Assembly: GCA_034008185.1 (NCBI GenBank)
Contig: CM067109.1
Span: 39,340,885-39,404,884, forward strand
DNA: 64,000 bases
Source of the DNA: Gorsachius magnificus
Lineage: Eukaryota > Chordata > Aves > Pelecaniformes > Ardeidae
Reading direction: 5' to 3'
Numbering within the stretch: the first letter of the stretch is position 1; each line of letters begins with the position of its first letter. Under the pieces are notes generated by a model. That model searched no databases and had not been told where the DNA came from. It saw only the letters and a list, made by a program, of their open reading frames with translations. The position numbers were made by a program, and so were the translations under genes. Positions 13,906 to 28,400 of the stretch are shown in pieces.

Positions 13906-13958
13906 TTAGGGTGTCTAGAGGGTTTTCAAGGGCACCAACCTAATGATTCTATGATTCT
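13906..13958 (+). mobile_element. CR1 retrotransposon 3'-end fragment
   Basis: The segment ends GGGCACCAACCTAATGATTC and then TATGATTCTG. This is a decayed form of the CR1 3' end, in which a CCAACC stretch is followed by overlapping ATTCTATG-type octamers. Only about 50 bp are recognisable, consistent with the severe 5' truncation usual for CR1. The left boundary is approximate. Confidence 0.7.
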
Positions 13959-16900
13959 GTTCCTCACATCTCTTGTTGAGAACTAGAAATTACAAACGTG
14001 AGCTGGTGTTCACCTCTGAAGCTGCATAACAGTGGCTTGTAGATAGAAGGATCGATTTTACATATTTCAGAAAATCCCAAAGTTCTAATTGTAATTTATT
14101 TTTACTTATAAGGAAGTGAATATTAAAGTGGCCTTTAGACAAACCTTGGTGGACTTTTAAAAGTAAAATTTTATATTCCCAAGAAAACACAGTATTTAAG
14201 GTTGTATATACAAAACTACTATCTACCAATATACAAAGCTACAAGGTCTTCATGAAAGAAAGCAGTTTTACAACAAAGTCCCTCCCTACTCACAAAGACT
14301 GTGAAACACGTCCTTAAAGTCAAGATCATATCTAAGCATTACATTATATGCATATATGTATTTTATACATATGTGCTTATATATTCTATGTAGATATTAT
14401 ATATTCTAAATAAACCAGAGCCTAAATTTTGGAAGAACAGATGTTAAACTTGTAATACTAGAGAATACTTAGTTTCAAAACAAAGTAAAAACACCTGACC
14501 GGTTCCTCATAACTTTAAATAATATCAAGAATCTTGTGATTGAATTCAACTTTCAAAAATTACTCCAATACCTTCGAGGTCTCAGATATTAAACACAGCT
14601 AATGATAAACAAGTGTGAAGAGCTCTGTTATCTTGCAAAAGGGACCTCTCATGACCTGAACATCTCTGCATCTTGCCCCCACTGTCAGTATTTCCCTTGA
14701 AGATTCAAAAATAAATAATTCTCTTAAACACTGTGAACTTTCAGAAAAATAGTGTGAACTTTTAGAAAGCTGTCCCTTCTAGCAGTGCCGAGTCCTTGAA
14801 TAACTCCAGCTGTAGTCTTAATTTTCTTTCTTATAAATAAAAATAAAAGGATTTCAATATCAACACATCAAAAGATGGGACACACATGCTTATAAACACC
14901 TAAAAGTCTCCTTCAGTCAGTGAATATTTCCTTCCCAAAAGTGCTTCCAGGTTTTGGTGGTAGAAGACAGGCTATTTATTTGTTAGTGGGCAAAATCTGT
15001 AAGAACGGCTGTAATACATGATTAGATCTGACTGTTGAGTGATGTCTGAAGGCATTGCTCAGTGATATTAAAAGCTGGAGAATTTCTCCTTGCATATCCA
15101 CCTTAATTAGTGATTGCATAACATAAAGTTACAAACATCAGCTTTATATTTTTACTCTTTCTTGTACGAGAAAGAAAACACATACTTTTCCAATACATGT
15201 GGTGTGCCCCATGGCCATATCATGTGGCTATTTTCACAGGCTACGATTCCTACCATGTAGAATTACACATCAGACATGTGATGTAACACCTGCTCACCAT
15301 ACTTTAACAAGCACTTTCATGGATTTGTATTCATAAAGACAGACAGAATTTGGCCAGTACTACTTCAAAATTATTCTAAACTATTTTCTCTCTGCTGACT
15401 TAAGCAGACTGAAAATCCATTTGACTGATGTATCACTAAAAATATGCTACAAAATGTATCTGAACATCCATGTAGATGAATGTTTGTGGGTTTTGGACCA
15501 CCTACTGATAATAGCCGATAACAAACTCTGTAGGATTTCTTCTTCTAGATGCTTTATCCTAATTGCAAATCAGCCTTCTGAGAGTCATATAAAATAATTT
15601 TTTGCAAGATTCATGCATTTTTTCAGCTTTCAAACCATTAGAGGAAGTACTGACTTCTGCTGCTGGTACAATCATTCCACAATGTACTGAACATGTTCAA
15701 AATGCATTTAACACTTCTTGTCATTGAACTGACAAACATAACAATGAAAGAGGTTTAGTTACAGAGGCTCTAAATGATATGCTGCAGGAATGAGCAAGTC
15801 TTAATAAATTATTTGCTGAACAATCCAGCCAACTCAGAGCTATCAAAAAATTTGGGTTAAACTTACTCGTTTCAGAGAAGAAAAATGGAGGAATAGAAAC
15901 CAGAATTCAGAAACCAAGGGAGAAGAGATCGTATCGTTTACTCAAAATCCAATGGTTGGGTCTATTTCTACTTCATCCTTCACCAGGGGCACCAGAACAG
16001 CTATGTCCTATGACAGTATTCTAAACATCATGTTAGAGTATATTCCAAGGTGGATTTTTTTCTTTTTGAAGTTGCTCCATGAATGTTTTTATTGAGTCAG
16101 AGAGACAGAAAAAGTGAGAAAGACTCTAGAACCCACTCCTTTAGGAATATAACACAGAGAATATAAAAACCTGGGCTCCAGACCTTGCTGTACTGAACAG
16201 TAAATTTGTATAACTTCAGAAGGCAGAGAGGAGATCAGTTCATAGAATAGCTTGGAAGTTCATACACAAGAACTGTCAGGACAAACCAAGAGAAACTGCA
16301 ATTCTTAATGCCTGATCAAATACAAAATTAAGTTGCTGTAACAGACTTGATGGAAATATTCAAGTGATTGGAATATTAATGTTATTAATATAATTTAAGG
16401 ATGTGAGGATTTACCTTCTTGTGCATCAAGGACACATATGTTTTCTCTAATGTTCACGATGCAGAGGGAAACTTGATGACAATACCTAAAATTTGATAAA
16501 AACAGAAAATGAGAATTTATCACTCAGTAGTGACAATGTTACAAGAGTAATCTACGACAGACAATGCAAATCAGGGACCTTAGGTGGAGCAGGAATTTCA
16601 TGAGTCAATAACAGAATCATCCAAAGCATCCACATGGCAGCAACTGGGAATTTTTAACCATTCAGACATCCACTGTGAAAACAATATAGCAAACCAAAGA
16701 CTGTATAGCAACTTCTTTGAATAAAGTGGTGGTAATTTATTGGTAACTTGTCAATAATTTGTCAGACAATAATACAAAGAAAGGTGTAGCAATAAAACCT
16801 TTCCTTTTCTAGATCCTCTTCCAAATGCTATTCTACATAATAGCAAAGACGTGGTTTAAATGGGAAGTGCAAAATTGGTGTAAATGACCACTATTTTAAA

Positions 16901-19735
16901 TTTATAATAAGGTAATTCCAAACTTTTTTCCTTCAAGTTTCCAGGTTTGACACCAGGCTGCAAAAATAAATTATTCACACAGCATTTTTCAGGCTACGTG
17001 TGCAAGGTGAATCTCCTCATTCCTTTTGCTGTACTTGCATAGTCCATGGAGGCTCATGTATTACTTTAATGACTGTATAATCATTCAAAAAGCAATGTGG
17101 AAATTGGCTTCTGGTCTTTTTCACCCATTTTTCATTTTAATGGTATCATAAACAAACTCGTCATCTCTAAAAGAAATACCTCCTAGAGGTAGTAGAAAAA
17201 TCCCCAGTGGTCAGATCATTATAATGAGACTAACCTTCTGCCCCTCCCAAACCACTCAGGACTCTAATCTTAATTAGTGAGCTTTAACAAGAGACTTGAA
17301 ATTAATTTGTGTAAAAAAGGTCTGGCTAAGTGGATGAATTACTTACATGAGCTGAAACCAAACACTTTATGTGTGAAGCCTACACACAAGGGTGCTTATG
17401 TGCTGCAGATTTCAGCTATACTGATTTCAGCCTAGACTCTCCCAGTTTAGCTGTGCTCAGCAACGAGTTTTTGCCAGTTTGGAACTTCCAGCAGCCCTGC
17501 GATTGGCTTACTTGACCCTCACATAAATTAAAGCATCCTGATAGCCTGCCACCAGTAACTGCAGAGAACAACTCAGTGGCTAAGGACTACCCTGACCTTG
17601 CTTCCTTTCCCCAGAAGCTTCCATGTCAGGATGAGGAGTATGATCAGAATCCATTAGCATTCTTTACCCCTCTAGAAGTTATGCAGAGAAGTCGTATGGA
17701 GGCTGAGCTACCAGCTTGCTATCTACTTTCCAAAACTATTGCATTGCACAACAGTCGTGTGGAGTCAGGCCTTTCACCTATAAATAAATTAATGAGGAAT
17801 GAGGAGAAGGACTGACATAACCTTCCTTTGGAAACCAGTGGTTAAATTGTTGTTAATGCAGAAGACAGGCCATGAAGCTGAAAAACAGAAACCAAATTTA
17901 TTTCCTTGGCTTGATCACAAGCTTGAGCAAGAACTTTGAGTAAGCCACTTAGGATCTTAACACATAAAATTCTTAAATCCTGAGCAGTCTGAAAAGACCT
18001 TCTTAACATGTGTGTTACGGCTTTCCTTCTCTCTAAAATTATCCCAGAGGTGGGTATGCATCATTGGACAGCAAGAAATCAGATAATGTGAAATCATTTC
18101 ACCGGATTTCTTATTCATATATTCAATTGAAAATTGTTCTTGAAATATGCTTCTTTCTGATTGGAACAAACTGAATATACTTGTTCATTTTCCAGGCATG
18201 ACTGCCATGAATGCAAGAATTGCACTCAGGTATTAATCAAGATACTATTACAGGCTATTGGGATTTTGTATGTTCATTGGCAGGGAACCAGACAAGATTA
18301 CTATGTGCATGCATTTCTTCATAAAATTACTGCTATTCATTCAGAGCCTTGTATCACCACAACTGCCATGCACATATGGATATTCACTTACGGTGACCAT
18401 TTTCAGGAGAACTCATATGCATATTTACTTACTGTATCAAGGCAGTCATCACTTTCCAAAACTAATAAAAAAAAAAAGAGCCTACAACCAGTCCCAAAAT
18501 ATTGTGACTGAACAATTGCCTGCCACTGTTGTCAATGCTTTTGGGAGTCTTCTGTTGCAACAGAAGCAAGAGAGGCCAAGTAATTCACTTAGCTCCTCTC
18601 CTGTTCGATTTGTTTCAAAAGAAACAAAATCTGAGCAGAGCTGTGCCTGCACTAACTCAGCTGTGCAGATGCAGCCTTATGAAGACCTTGTGAATCAATT
18701 CCTCTAAATTTTTCTCAGTAATACAAAAGACTTTTCCATTTATTCTCCCATGTAGTATCAAAACATAGTCACAGGTCCATGGTGCATGCGTGCACACACA
18801 CACAGGAGTCAAACAGTGATAAAAAAGAAACACAGATGTATGATAACTTATTTATTAGCAGGCTTAACAAATTTGTTAATGCTACAAAATCAAGAAAAAA
18901 GCAAATAAGAAATTAGAATATTCTTCCTACAGTTATTATAAATTACAATGCAGAGGTTAATAAAATTTCTGGAGTGCTAGCTGAAAACTTCAATACATTT
19001 GCAAGAGAAAATGAAAAAAAAAACAAAAAACAGACGTTACTACTTACACATTCTGTTTCACAGCTTACTGCATCAAAGACAGGCTTTTATTACAGAAATG
19101 AAAGATAGACCAAGGGAGAACCAAGACTAGATGTATGTAATTTAGGCGATTTGCAAAAAGACAGGAAGAAAAATCAAGAAATCCCTGACAATCACCAGGT
19201 GGAGCCTGTACTCAGACTACTCTTCAATGGACTGAAAAGCCAGACCCAATTTGGAGAGTGTGAAGAATAGGGTGGCAGGTGCCCGAACTATTTATGCAGT
19301 AATACCGCCCATGAGTCGTACATATTCTAGCATATTCCTCCACTCACTTGCTGCAGAAAGGAAATTCCACCTTCTTAGAAAATCACATCAGAAAATGAAA
19401 AATCAGAAATAGGAATGCATCCTCTTTTCTCCAAACAATTCAGGTCTGTTGACTAATGTCTCTACTATTCTAGCAGAAAGCCAGATGACCAAAACACTAG
19501 ATTCTACCACTGATGTGTTCCCCCAAGATATGACATTGAAGTTGCTCAAAAAACCCCAAAGAATTGACACTTGCATCATAAACACTGATCGGTTAGGATC
19601 AGTGCATAGAACCTTCTTTCCATCCCTTACCTGTGCTCTGTTTCAAAATAGAAAAGTAAACAGCCAAAACTTACTTATACCCTCGGTTTTGTTATTACTA
19701 TCAGTTAGTGCCCACTGCCTCTTCTCCTATCAGTG
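13959..19735. other. AT-rich intergenic DNA, no gene recognised
   Basis: There are no exons or RNA genes that I can support. An alternating A/T-rich patch lies at about 14,340-14,410. Frames of 60-149 codons (for example 17,576-17,815 and 18,161-18,707) lack conserved motifs, and some would need a non-ATG start. Confidence 0.5.
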
Positions 19736-20765
19736 GGCACCACTACTTCCATCAGGTATTTATACACATTGATAAGATCCCCCTGAGCCTTCTCAGGCTG
19801 AACAATCCCAGCTCCCTCACTTGCTCCTTGATGCTTTAGTCCCATAGTCATGCTCATGACCCTGCACTTGACTTCATCCAGGATGTCCATATCTTTCTTG
19901 CACTAGGGAGCCCAGAACTGGACCCAGCACTTCAGACGTCTCTCACCAAGTCTGAGTACAGGGGAAGGATCACCAGCCGCAACCTACTGGCAACGCCTTC
20001 CCTAATGTAACCCAGGAGAGTGCTGACCGCCACTGCCATGAGGGTGCATTGCTTGCTCATGGTCAGCTAGTGTCCACCAGGACACCAAGGTCCCTTCTTA
20101 TAAAGTTGCTATCCAACCCCCAGCACAGATGGGCGCAGGGGTTTACTGTTACCCAGGGGAAGGACTTGACATTTTCCTTTGCTAAACTTCATGAGCTTTC
20201 CTCTCTGACCATTTCTCCAACCTGCCCACATCCCTCTGAACAGCAGTACACCCATCTGTGGTTCTCTTCCCAATTTTTCAATCCCCCACAAACCTGTTGA
20301 GCACATGTTCTGTCCTATCCTTAGCGAAGACGCTAAATACTATTGACCCCAGTATTGAACTCTGCAGTACACCACCAGTTATTGGCCTCCAGTTAGGTGG
20401 TCTTTGTGCTGCTATCAAAGCCCTTTTTGCTCAGCTGTCCAGACAGTTCCTTTACCTAGTCCCTGCTACATAGGTTTGTCTGTGAGGATGCTATGGCATA
20501 TACGGCATCAGAAGCTTCACTGAAGTAGAGATCAACAGCCACTGCTCACCTCGCCCACCAAGCCAGTCACCCCACCATAGAAGGCCATGAGTTTAGTCAA
20601 ACTTGGTTTCCCCATTGTGAATCTATGCTGATTATGCCCAACCAGCTGCTGGTCCATTACATTTTTGTAAATGGTTTCCAGTGTTATTTGCTCTCTTCAT
20701 CACCTCAGCAACTGAGGAGAGGCTGCCTGACCTGCAGTACCCCTAATTTTCCATCTTGCCTTCCC
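19736..20765 (-). mobile_element. CR1 fragment, minus strand, truncated at both ends
   Basis: This is about 1 kb of CR1 on the minus strand. Read that way it gives, with frame breaks, the C-terminal reverse-transcriptase region and the segment after it. One example is KLMKFSKGKCQVLPLG (within the frame at 20,109-20,306), which corresponds to the CR1 'MKFNKAKC..LHLG' block. Its low-coordinate (3') end stops within the coding-derived region, and the octamer tail is missing. It therefore lost its 3' end after insertion, since CR1 normally truncates at the 5' end. It differs clearly from the copies at 20.8, 41.0 and 62.2 kb and looks like an older subfamily. Boundaries are approximate. Confidence 0.88.
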
Positions 20766-20844
20766 TGAAGGAAGCTGTGTAGTGTGGGGAAGTTGTGCTT
20801 TGCGGAGGGGATGGGGTGTGTGAATTCATCTGGAAGGGCGTCTT

Positions 20845-21446
20845 TGTCTTTATATTAGAAATAGTGTAGCCAGCAGGAGGAATAGGGCAGTGATCATGCC
20901 CCTGTACTCAGCACTGGTGAGGCTGCACCTCAAATCCTGTGTTCAGTTTTGGGCCCCTCAACCACAGGAAAGACTTTGAGGTGCTGGAGTGTGTCCAGAG
21001 AAGGGCAACAAAGCTGGTGAGGGGTCTGGAGCACAAGTCTTACGAGGAGCAGCTGAGGGAACTGGGGTTGTTTAGGCTGGAGAAGAGGAGGCTGAGGGGA
21101 GACCTTATTGCCCTCTATAACTGCCTGACAGGCCCCTCCACAACTGCCCGAGGTGGGTGTCAGTCTCTCCTAAGTAGCAAGTGACAGGACGAGAGGAAAT
21201 GCCTCCAGTTGTGCCAGGGGAGCTTCAGATTGGATATTAGGAAAAATCTCTTCACCAAAAGGGTTGGTTAACAAGCCCTGGAATGGGTTGCCCAGGGAAG
21301 TGGTTGATTTACCACCCCTGGAAGTATTTAAATGACATGGTGCTTAGGGAAATGGTTTAGTGGTGGGATTTTGCAGTGTTATGTTTATGATTGGACTCGA
21401 TAATCTTAAGGGTCTTTTGCAACCTAAATGATTCTAAGATTCTATT
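20845..21446 (+). mobile_element. CR1 fragment with 3' end, plus strand
   Basis: The segment starts around the 'RNSVASR' region of the CR1 reverse-transcriptase C-terminus and runs through the [20 protein letters not shown] block (frame at 20,939-21,184). It then crosses the 3' UTR to a tail of AACCTAAATGATTCTAAGAT followed by TCT at about 21,421-21,446. It is a normal 5'-truncated insertion with an intact 3' end. It lies less than 100 bp from the minus-strand CR1 at 19.7-20.8 kb, with the two 5' sides facing each other. Confidence 0.93.
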
Positions 21447-24299
21447 AATTACCTAGAGAACAGAGCTCAGAACTAAAAAAATAATACTGCCTACCACGGG
21501 GGTCACTTAGCTGTATTGAGAATCTATGCTCCAATGTTCATGAATCCCAGAGCAGTTCTCTCTTTGTGACATTAAAAAGGGGGTTTTTTCCATAGCTGGA
21601 AATTTCTGAAAGATTATTTTTGAAACAATGCTATGGTTTTGGATTCTGCCAGTAATACTGAAAGTGAGTTAAGTTTTCAGTGAGTTTGTTAATGTATTGT
21701 TTTGCTAGATTTTCAAAACCACCTAAATCCCAAAGAAAATTATAACCAAAAGATTTGGTTATCTCAAAAATTAGAAGTTATCAGTGGAACAGATTAAGAA
21801 ATACAAGTTGTTTATTGCTAGAAATTTTGCATATAGCTTCCCATGAATAATTGATTTTTTCAGTGAAAATACATCAGAAGTGAAGCGTGTAATCAGAACC
21901 ATAAATTTCCTGGAAGCTCAAAAAAAGGAATATCTGTGTCTGTATAGCATAAATATTACAGCAGTGATTCTCTTATCACCACTTTCATACCAAAACCACT
22001 TCTCTTCAAACTGAATATGTGGCTAGTGTATAGCCACTGATGTTACTTTGAAATATTGCTGTAATAGAGAAAAGATGTATTTGAAGTTAAAAAATATATA
22101 TATTAAGTCTTCAGAATTCAGGAAATTATATCCAGTTTTTACTGTTTTCACAGCAAACATTCAACAATTGCTTTGACATTGTAAAGACAGCAGATTTTTT
22201 TCCATCATTTTGTGGCTTGAAAGCTCAGTAAGTTTAATTTTGCCAATGGATCACATGTTACATAAACTCTGGGCATATCACATAATGTACTCTTTTGCAA
22301 TGATACAGAGTGCTTTTAAATGAAACCTTTTTTGCTGGTTTGACAACCTTGTAAATTAAGAAGATTTACTCATTTTTCATCTGTATTTTTCAAACCCATT
22401 TATAATAACCTCAAAACATGATTCTGCTAACGCTGCTGCAGTTACAGATTCATCAGTCAAAATTTCCACTACATTTCTTCTTACTCTCAAAGCTACATGA
22501 TAAAATTGTGTTTAGGTATTGACATTAGCTTCAGATTGCTTTCTAAGACTAATTGTAAACTATGTCTAAGCCAGGACCACATAAAAATAATTTTAAAGCA
22601 TAGGGTTTTTGTTCCTTTAAGTTTTATAAAACAAAAAGCAGCCTGTTCTATAAACCACATTTTGAAGAGAGATTATCCAAAATTTAGTTTTAAACTTTTG
22701 CTCAGTTTAATGGAAGAATAATTTCTTTCATCTTTGCATTCATCTTTGAAAACTTGTTACTACAAATGAGTATCCATTGATTGGACTCACGTCCTTACAG
22801 GTTGAACTTACTGCTCTGAAGTTGCTAGAATCCATCTGTTATATTACATGTATCTTTAAATTGACCAGTAATGTACCTTCCCATTCAGAGTTGTACAAGA
22901 TGGCCAGGCAAAGACATATAAGGGCAGTTTATGAAATATGTACGGGAACATAAAATACACTGTGCACCTAATACATGTTCTTAGCAACCCAAACTTTTTA
23001 GAACCTCACTTAGTTCTGTAAGTGATGATGCTCATTACACAAGTGTCAGCAGCTGTTTCTTTAAAGCCAGAATGGTGATAGAAAACGTGGTTGTTTCAAG
23101 AACTACTGTGAATAACTAATTACTTTATGAAGACTTACAGTGCATTCTAGACCTTTGTTTACACTTTGCTGATTTTCTTTGAAAAAAATGTGAATTTTTT
23201 TTCTAGTATAAATTTACTTTACTTTGAGAACAGGATATAATGAAACAATCCGTTTAAGCAGCTTAGGTTAAAACACAACAATCCTTTGTACATTCTGGTA
23301 AAAACAACTGCTAATAACTAGACTGAAAGAAATTCAGAGAACTGACACTGCAACAAATTTGTTCTTGTATATCTTTTATTTTTCTCGAAATATCAAAATT
23401 ATCATTAGTATCAACACTGAAACAGGTTTCTCATTAATCACCACCTAGCACCTATTGTGCAAATACGCAATTCCAAATAAGTACTCTTCCAAACTCTGAT
23501 TATGAAAAACACTAATAATTTGAGTTACAAAATGAAGGCTTCACTTGAAAAGCAAGCAGGCTCCACCAGAGAGCTGGTCTGTGGAGCTTGATGAGTTCCT
23601 TTGACTCCACTCGTCTGAGGGAGGAATCCTGGCTGAATTCTGCTCAGCTCCACAGACTTCTCTCCTAGCAGTTTTAAAGGGGAAAGGAAAGAGAGAGCAG
23701 ATGCCCCTTGTAATACACTATTGAGCCCCCGTCCTCCAACTGCTTTTTTACATGAAACCTGATGAAAGATGACACTGACTTTTAATTAGCATTAGGAGTA
23801 CTCAAGAAATATCTGGAGTAAATCACATCTGGTTTTGATTTCAGACTTAGGTAGACAGTAAATACCAACTACACTTTTCACATTTTTGAGCTTCTCTTCA
23901 CAACTACAATGATATCCATGCCAAGATTCATCCTACTTAATTAATCTTTAATTGAGGCATTTAAGTTAAGAATCTAATCACCCTAGACTTCTATTATCCT
24001 CACGATCTTAGATAAGCTGAAGGGAATAGAAGGAACAATTAATGTTGATTTGACTCCTGATTAAACATCCTATTATAAGCCTGTTGGGCATAATGAACTT
24101 TGGCCTTCAGACTTTTCTATATAGAAAATTTATGCTTAGAAAATTTAAATTTGGGAATAAAATAATTTCTGAATTGTCAGAGTACAATTAAACCATGATG
24201 CTTGGCTTTATATTTTCACATAAGTAACCAACATTATTCTGTGGATGCTAAATTCTCTTCCATTTTAGCCAAGAAGTTTCTTATCTACTTGCTTATTCA
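21447..24299. other. AT-rich intergenic DNA, no gene recognised
   Basis: There is no recognisable coding exon, RNA gene or repeat-family signature. Stops are frequent in all frames. Confidence 0.5.
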
Positions 24300-25420
24300 C
24301 ACCTCTACATTTACACTAGTGACCTCATGCTAATCCTGATCCCACTTACTTTCAATTTCATACTACAGTTTATCCTTTCCTCGCCCACTCATTCTCTGCA
24401 GCTTTTTCTTTACAATAGTCAGCAGACAGCCACAGTAATCCCATCAGTCACCACAGCTACTACCCCATACACCCCTTCCCCATCCATCTCCAAGTTCCTT
24501 CGCCCAATTCCAAATTCCGTTCCAGGGACTCAGTACAAGAACTCATTCTATATAGCTTTCACCCTAGACACCATATACACTCCAGTCAATCTTTTACTAT
24601 GAATTCAGAACAATCTCCCTCTGAGCACCTCAGACCCGTTTCTCCACCCTCATCTCCCCCAGCATGTCAGTTGTTTGTGCACTGTGACAAAAGACCCACT
24701 GCTAATCTTGATAATGTATGCTCAGGCAACTTCTGCTCTTTAGAGTGCTTTTGCAGCTTAATTTTCAAGTTATTCTCCTGCCAGGGAATGGAGATATCTC
24801 AGTCTTTTGTCCTTTTCTCCCCCTGAATCTTCCCTTTGAGTAATTTTTCGGCTATCACAAATTCAGCAGTCATCTCTGGACAGAAACATAGAGATGTAGC
24901 TTTCTACTTCAAACCTGCCCCTCAGTCAAACTCATGTTTCAGCCTGTCTTCCTGCTATTTTGTCAGGTCTAATCATCAACTAGGCTACTACCCTAATTTT
25001 ACCCTCCAGCCATTTCTCCCATGTCCTTCCTGAACCAACAATGACAGCCACGCCATCCTTTCGATAGATGTATACTGGGCATCAGAGCCCATATACCGGG
25101 CCTTGAATATTCAGGGATCTTTGTTGTCTAAGGCATAATGACTTTGCCTCCAGTATACAGTCTTTCCTATCCACTAGTGGAGCCAGTACACTCATCTGCG
25201 TTTCTGTTACCACTTTTTGTATTACAATTATTGCCACATCGTAGTCCACGGCCTTGACTAACACAGTTCTGTGCCTTTGCACTGTATGCATAGATCATCT
25301 CTCTTCACCTTACCACCCTTCTCTTTGCAGCCTTCCTTATACATTAAATACAAGCTTCTTATCTTCATTTTCAAGATCTTAATATTCTTTCCCAGACGCT
25401 ACTGGAGCCAACAAAGAACT
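24300..25420. other. C/T-rich tract of unknown nature
   Basis: For about 1.1 kb the plus strand is strikingly rich in C and T and poor in G, and this breaks with the AT-rich flanks. Plus-strand frames of 65-91 codons (24,327-24,602, 24,599-24,826, 24,836-25,033) follow one another almost end to end, and a minus-strand frame lies at 25,082-25,291. I recognise no protein. A decayed ancient repeat or untranslated sequence of a non-coding transcript are both possible. Confidence 0.35.
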
Positions 25421-28400
25421 GTGTACAGACATTTATCATGGTGAGGTGAGGGAGCAAGCAGCGTCAAACCTGAGGTTTGCCTCTCAGGGCTGCTCACGAG
25501 TGCAAGAAACAGTGCCATAAAGGTCATCTTCACATGGCTTCTGGACAGCTCAGAGCAAAACAAGCTTGAGTCTGCTTTAAATATGAGCAAATGGTATTTG
25601 GAATGGTACACCAGCACTTTTGTGTCCGCCCACGCTGTATTGTGTATTTACAAGGTAGTACGAAAAGGAGGGCAAAGATAGACTAAAATGGCAATAAACT
25701 AGGAAATGCAAGAAGGCAATAATCCTTTGCAGAAAACCAACTATTATATACTCTTTCTCTGTAAGTTGTCAAACTGCTTTTATACTTTGAAGAATCTCAT
25801 ATTATTCGAAAAAGCACATTTAATATTTTTTGAAATATGCCTTTTACTGTCTTAGAAACGTTAATAAAATGCTGGCACCTTTCTCTGAAGAATTTTTGCT
25901 CTGTGCCTTTGTGATTACTGCCACTGTTCCTGAATACCTTTTAACAGCAATTTCAGTTGGATACATTGACAGAATCCACTGCTTGCAAAGCAGCTGTAAA
26001 AACTGCTATGCAAGCAAAGTTACTCCTCTGGTGGAGTGTTTCTAGACTCTCATGTGTTTAATATTTTAAACTTTTACAAAGCCTTAGCCCATTAAAAAAA
26101 AATAAAAATATGCTTAACATGTGAAATGCTTTCCATTTAAGTTTCTCATCTAATATTCTCAACACACAGAATCTGCTATGCCGCTATGAGTCCAGTTACA
26201 GCTGGATCTTACCCCAGCCAAGCCAACATGCCACAAAATGCTAGTGTCGTTATTTCCATAAGGGTGTCTTTTGTGAATGCCATTAGTTGCTATAATATGG
26301 TTGACTTAATGGTATTAATTCACACCAAAAATCCAGTGGACATGCTCTTTAGAAAAAGATGTCAGAAAATGCAGCTGGCCTTGTTTTTAAAACATTAACA
26401 AGCCATATGTAGTGAACCTGGTTAGTAATTTATTATCATATTGAAATGTGAATTCTTATTTGCCTAAGAAAAAGACTGAAAAATTTTATTTACAAATGCC
26501 TTGGTAGTCTATAAAAATGTTTTATGAGTTATTCTGACTCCTAAGACAGAAACGAAAAATTGGCCCTTGTTATTGCAGACTTATTTTTCTTATTACTTTC
26601 TTCACTGCTAAAAAATTTTGTGTCTTCATACACGCTTACCAGCTACAGCCTTTGTTATGTGCACACCAGAACACGCTCTTCAGTGAAATTCACTGTATTT
26701 CAATCTGAAGTGATCACATCCCTCTGTTACTAACTTTGAGATTGCTTCCTACTTAGAATCCATTCAACATTCAGCCACACAGTGAGCACTTAAAGCCCAA
26801 AAAGATTTCTGAATTTAATGAATATTTGAATGTGTATGAAAAACAGGACCTAGAAAGATGATCTCATGGTGAATTCCAACCCGAGACATTAAGTTTGAAC
26901 ATGTAACACATATTGTTTCTTCTGCAACCCATCATAAATCACTTAATTCCTGTATCTTACATTTTCCTTTTATAAGAAGCAGTTTCAGTAGTTCACCTGG
27001 CCATGTCTGTTGTTTGTTGTGTGATGCTGAAATTTTCTTACCACACATATGTAGAGAGCCAAGTAAAAACCAGGATCCTCACATCAGCTAGATGTTGTTT
27101 TATTATAATTTAAAAAAAAAATAAAAATACAATTTCCAATAAAAGAAAGGGAGCAAGCCCAGAACAGATGCCTTGGTATCAGTAAAAAGAAACTCCTCCG
27201 GGAAAAGTCAGAGCACAGGCTGCTATACAGGAAACTACAAGATGCAGAACACCTTCTGGTTTTGTGGTCCTCAACGTCTAGCTAATATTATTGGCACTTT
27301 CATTCTCTGAAACTTCTTAAATTCTTAAATGTGGTTCACAAAACATGAGCAATTAATTAAAATTGCTACAATGTCCTTCTTGTAATTTTCAATACAAAAC
27401 ACACTTAATGTGTATTTCATTACATCTGTACTGTGCATACGAGCGTAAGTATCTGCAATAATCACAAATTTCAGTAAGTACTCCAAAAATATTACTTATA
27501 TGCATGGCCTCTGGGATCAAGCCCAGATGTAGCTGCAAGATGGTCTGCACAAGCTGCCACCACATCACATAAGCCTGGAGAGCGCCAAGATAAAGGGAGG
27601 GAAATGGGACCCAGTCATAACCCCCTTTTTTCCTTAAATACCTTACCACTCCAACCCCCCTGTATTGTTCTGCCACATGCTATGTCCTACAAATACATGC
27701 TGCCCTGCCACGTGCACACACAGGCAGCTGTTCTCAAAGTAGAGAAGATGGTCCAGAAAAACGCGTCCAAACACCAAGAAAGCATGCCAAGATATCTGAG
27801 TGGAATACTGACACGAAAGGAAGAAAGGTCAGAACAAAGCATCAAAATATGAAAGTGTTATGTAGGGCAATGCCTCAAAGCATCCTGACTGTGACAAGCT
27901 GACAAGAAAATCCTGACTTAGAATGAATTTAAGTCAAAAAATAGTATGACAAAGAGGCAATGAACCAGCTGTGAGGCACAGCAATTTTAAACTCTGGAAG
28001 GCCACTCAGCTTTAAAAAGATGAAAGCAACAAAAATACATATTGTAATCATTGAGTGACTGAGTAACAAGAAAACAAAACTGTTGGATGAAGAAAGGCCA
28101 GAAGTATATCATCAGGGTCTACGAGAAACTTCCAGAGCAAGTTATTTCAGTGTCCAGAGGAAATGGAAAGGAAAACTGAAGCTATGATCCACTAGGCTAC
28201 ACAGACACAGAACAACTCTTAATCAATGTGAGGCCAGGCTGGCACTGGTTGGAGTCACAGAACTGCAGCTGGCTCCCTGGTCCTGCTTTTGTCTTTCTCT
28301 TTGCTAAGGTGCACAATGGAATTTAAGGCTGGGACATCTAGGATATAGTTTTGCATGGAAGATCAAGACAAAGGGAAGCACCTCTTTATTTTCCTTGGAA

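Noticed and set aside
17576..17815. 79-codon plus frame with protein-like composition
   Set aside because: The start would be GTG, which is not expected in a bird gene, and no splice-supported exon or known family was recognised.
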